Of a stretch of DNA of 41,009 bases, positions 40,915 to 41,009 are shown piece by piece. The notes below the pieces were generated by a model. The model saw only the letters and a list, made by a program, of their open reading frames with translations. It had not been told where the DNA came from and did no database searches. Origin of the DNA: an uncultured Fibrobacter sp. (lineage in GTDB: Bacteria > Fibrobacterota > Fibrobacteria > Fibrobacterales > Fibrobacteraceae); the NCBI GenBank assembly GCA_946413655.1, contig CAMKLO010000029.1:1-41009 (forward strand), in the 5' to 3' direction. The position numbers were made by a program, and so were the translations under genes. Numbering within the stretch: position 1 is the stretch's first letter; the number at the start of each line of letters is the position of its first letter.

Positions 40915-41009
40915 TATGCCTTACAGTTCTTCTGACTCGGGGATCGCTCTACTTCCAGCCCCTTCACACCCGCCTTTGTGGCAAGCATTGGTTTATGCTG
41001 GTTTCGTCC
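40915..41009 (-). promoter_or_regulatory. Probable cobalamin riboswitch, 5' part outside window
   Basis: The minus strand contains GCCAC, GGCGGGTGTGAAGG, GGAAG, GATCCCC and then GAGTCAGAAGAACTG, matching the conserved 3' end of B12 elements (GAGTCAG-A-AGAC-CTG). The small CAG/CTG stem is kept. GACGC-ttt-GCGTC follows before the receptor gene and could be part of the expression platform. The upstream half is cut by the window edge. Confidence 0.62.

Overview
The window looks like a chromosomal piece of a Fibrobacter (F. succinogenes-like) genome. The clues are lipoproteins with long poly-serine linkers, several FISUC/TIGR02145 paralogous domains, a lichenase-type GH16 with the rare circularly permuted order known from Fibrobacter, an Rpn/PDDEXK family protein, and many short hairpin repeats ending in GGATGACA or GGGAATGACA between genes. 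This assignment comes from recognised families, not from a database search.

Layout. 1-19.9 kb is mostly housekeeping: alaS (cut by the left edge), a lipoprotein, the permuted GH16 glucanase, pflB, an MBL hydrolase, a lipoprotein, pflA, pilT-pilC, a TlpA-like thioredoxin, a FISUC protein with epmA, sufS, an ATPase-nuclease fusion with a palindromic operator, and the Rpn-like protein. 20-33.5 kb is an accessory, defence-like island: a double-AAA ATPase; an A+T-rich block of CxxC/H mini-protein, EcsC protein, membrane protein with a G9 tract and two DUF262 (GmrSD-like) proteins; two FISUC proteins without signal peptides; an unknown gene; a Fic/Doc protein; a PLD-like nuclease; and a WYL-type regulator. 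33.5-41 kb returns to core functions: type III glutamine synthetase divergent from a sigma-54 activator, then a TonB-dependent receptor followed by a poly-Ser beta-propeller lipoprotein, both behind what looks like the 3' half of a cobalamin riboswitch.

Main discovery candidate. Five places in the island carry the same dyad, CGACA-N5-TGTCG, each followed by exactly 11 nt and a -10-like TAYATT/TAGATT box, just upstream of a transcription unit: double-AAA, CxxC/H-EcsC-DUF262 operon, unknown-FISUC pair, Fic-FISUC pair, and PLD nuclease. The fifth dyad is bidirectional: its other side has the same 11-nt spacing to TATATT and points at the WYL regulator gene. This suggests one co-regulated system, probably run by the WYL protein, that joins nucleases, ATPase, Fic, membrane and FISUC proteins. 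A 170-nt strongly folded element next to one of these promoters may be a non-coding RNA.

Other notable points are the BtuB/BtuG-like vitamin B12 uptake pair, three inverted repeats of the TTACATACTAA type after pflB, a MITE-like element that supplies the pilC stop codon, and composite hairpin repeats whose stems are kept while their sequence changes. No rRNA, tRNA, CRISPR array or complete insertion sequence was recognised.
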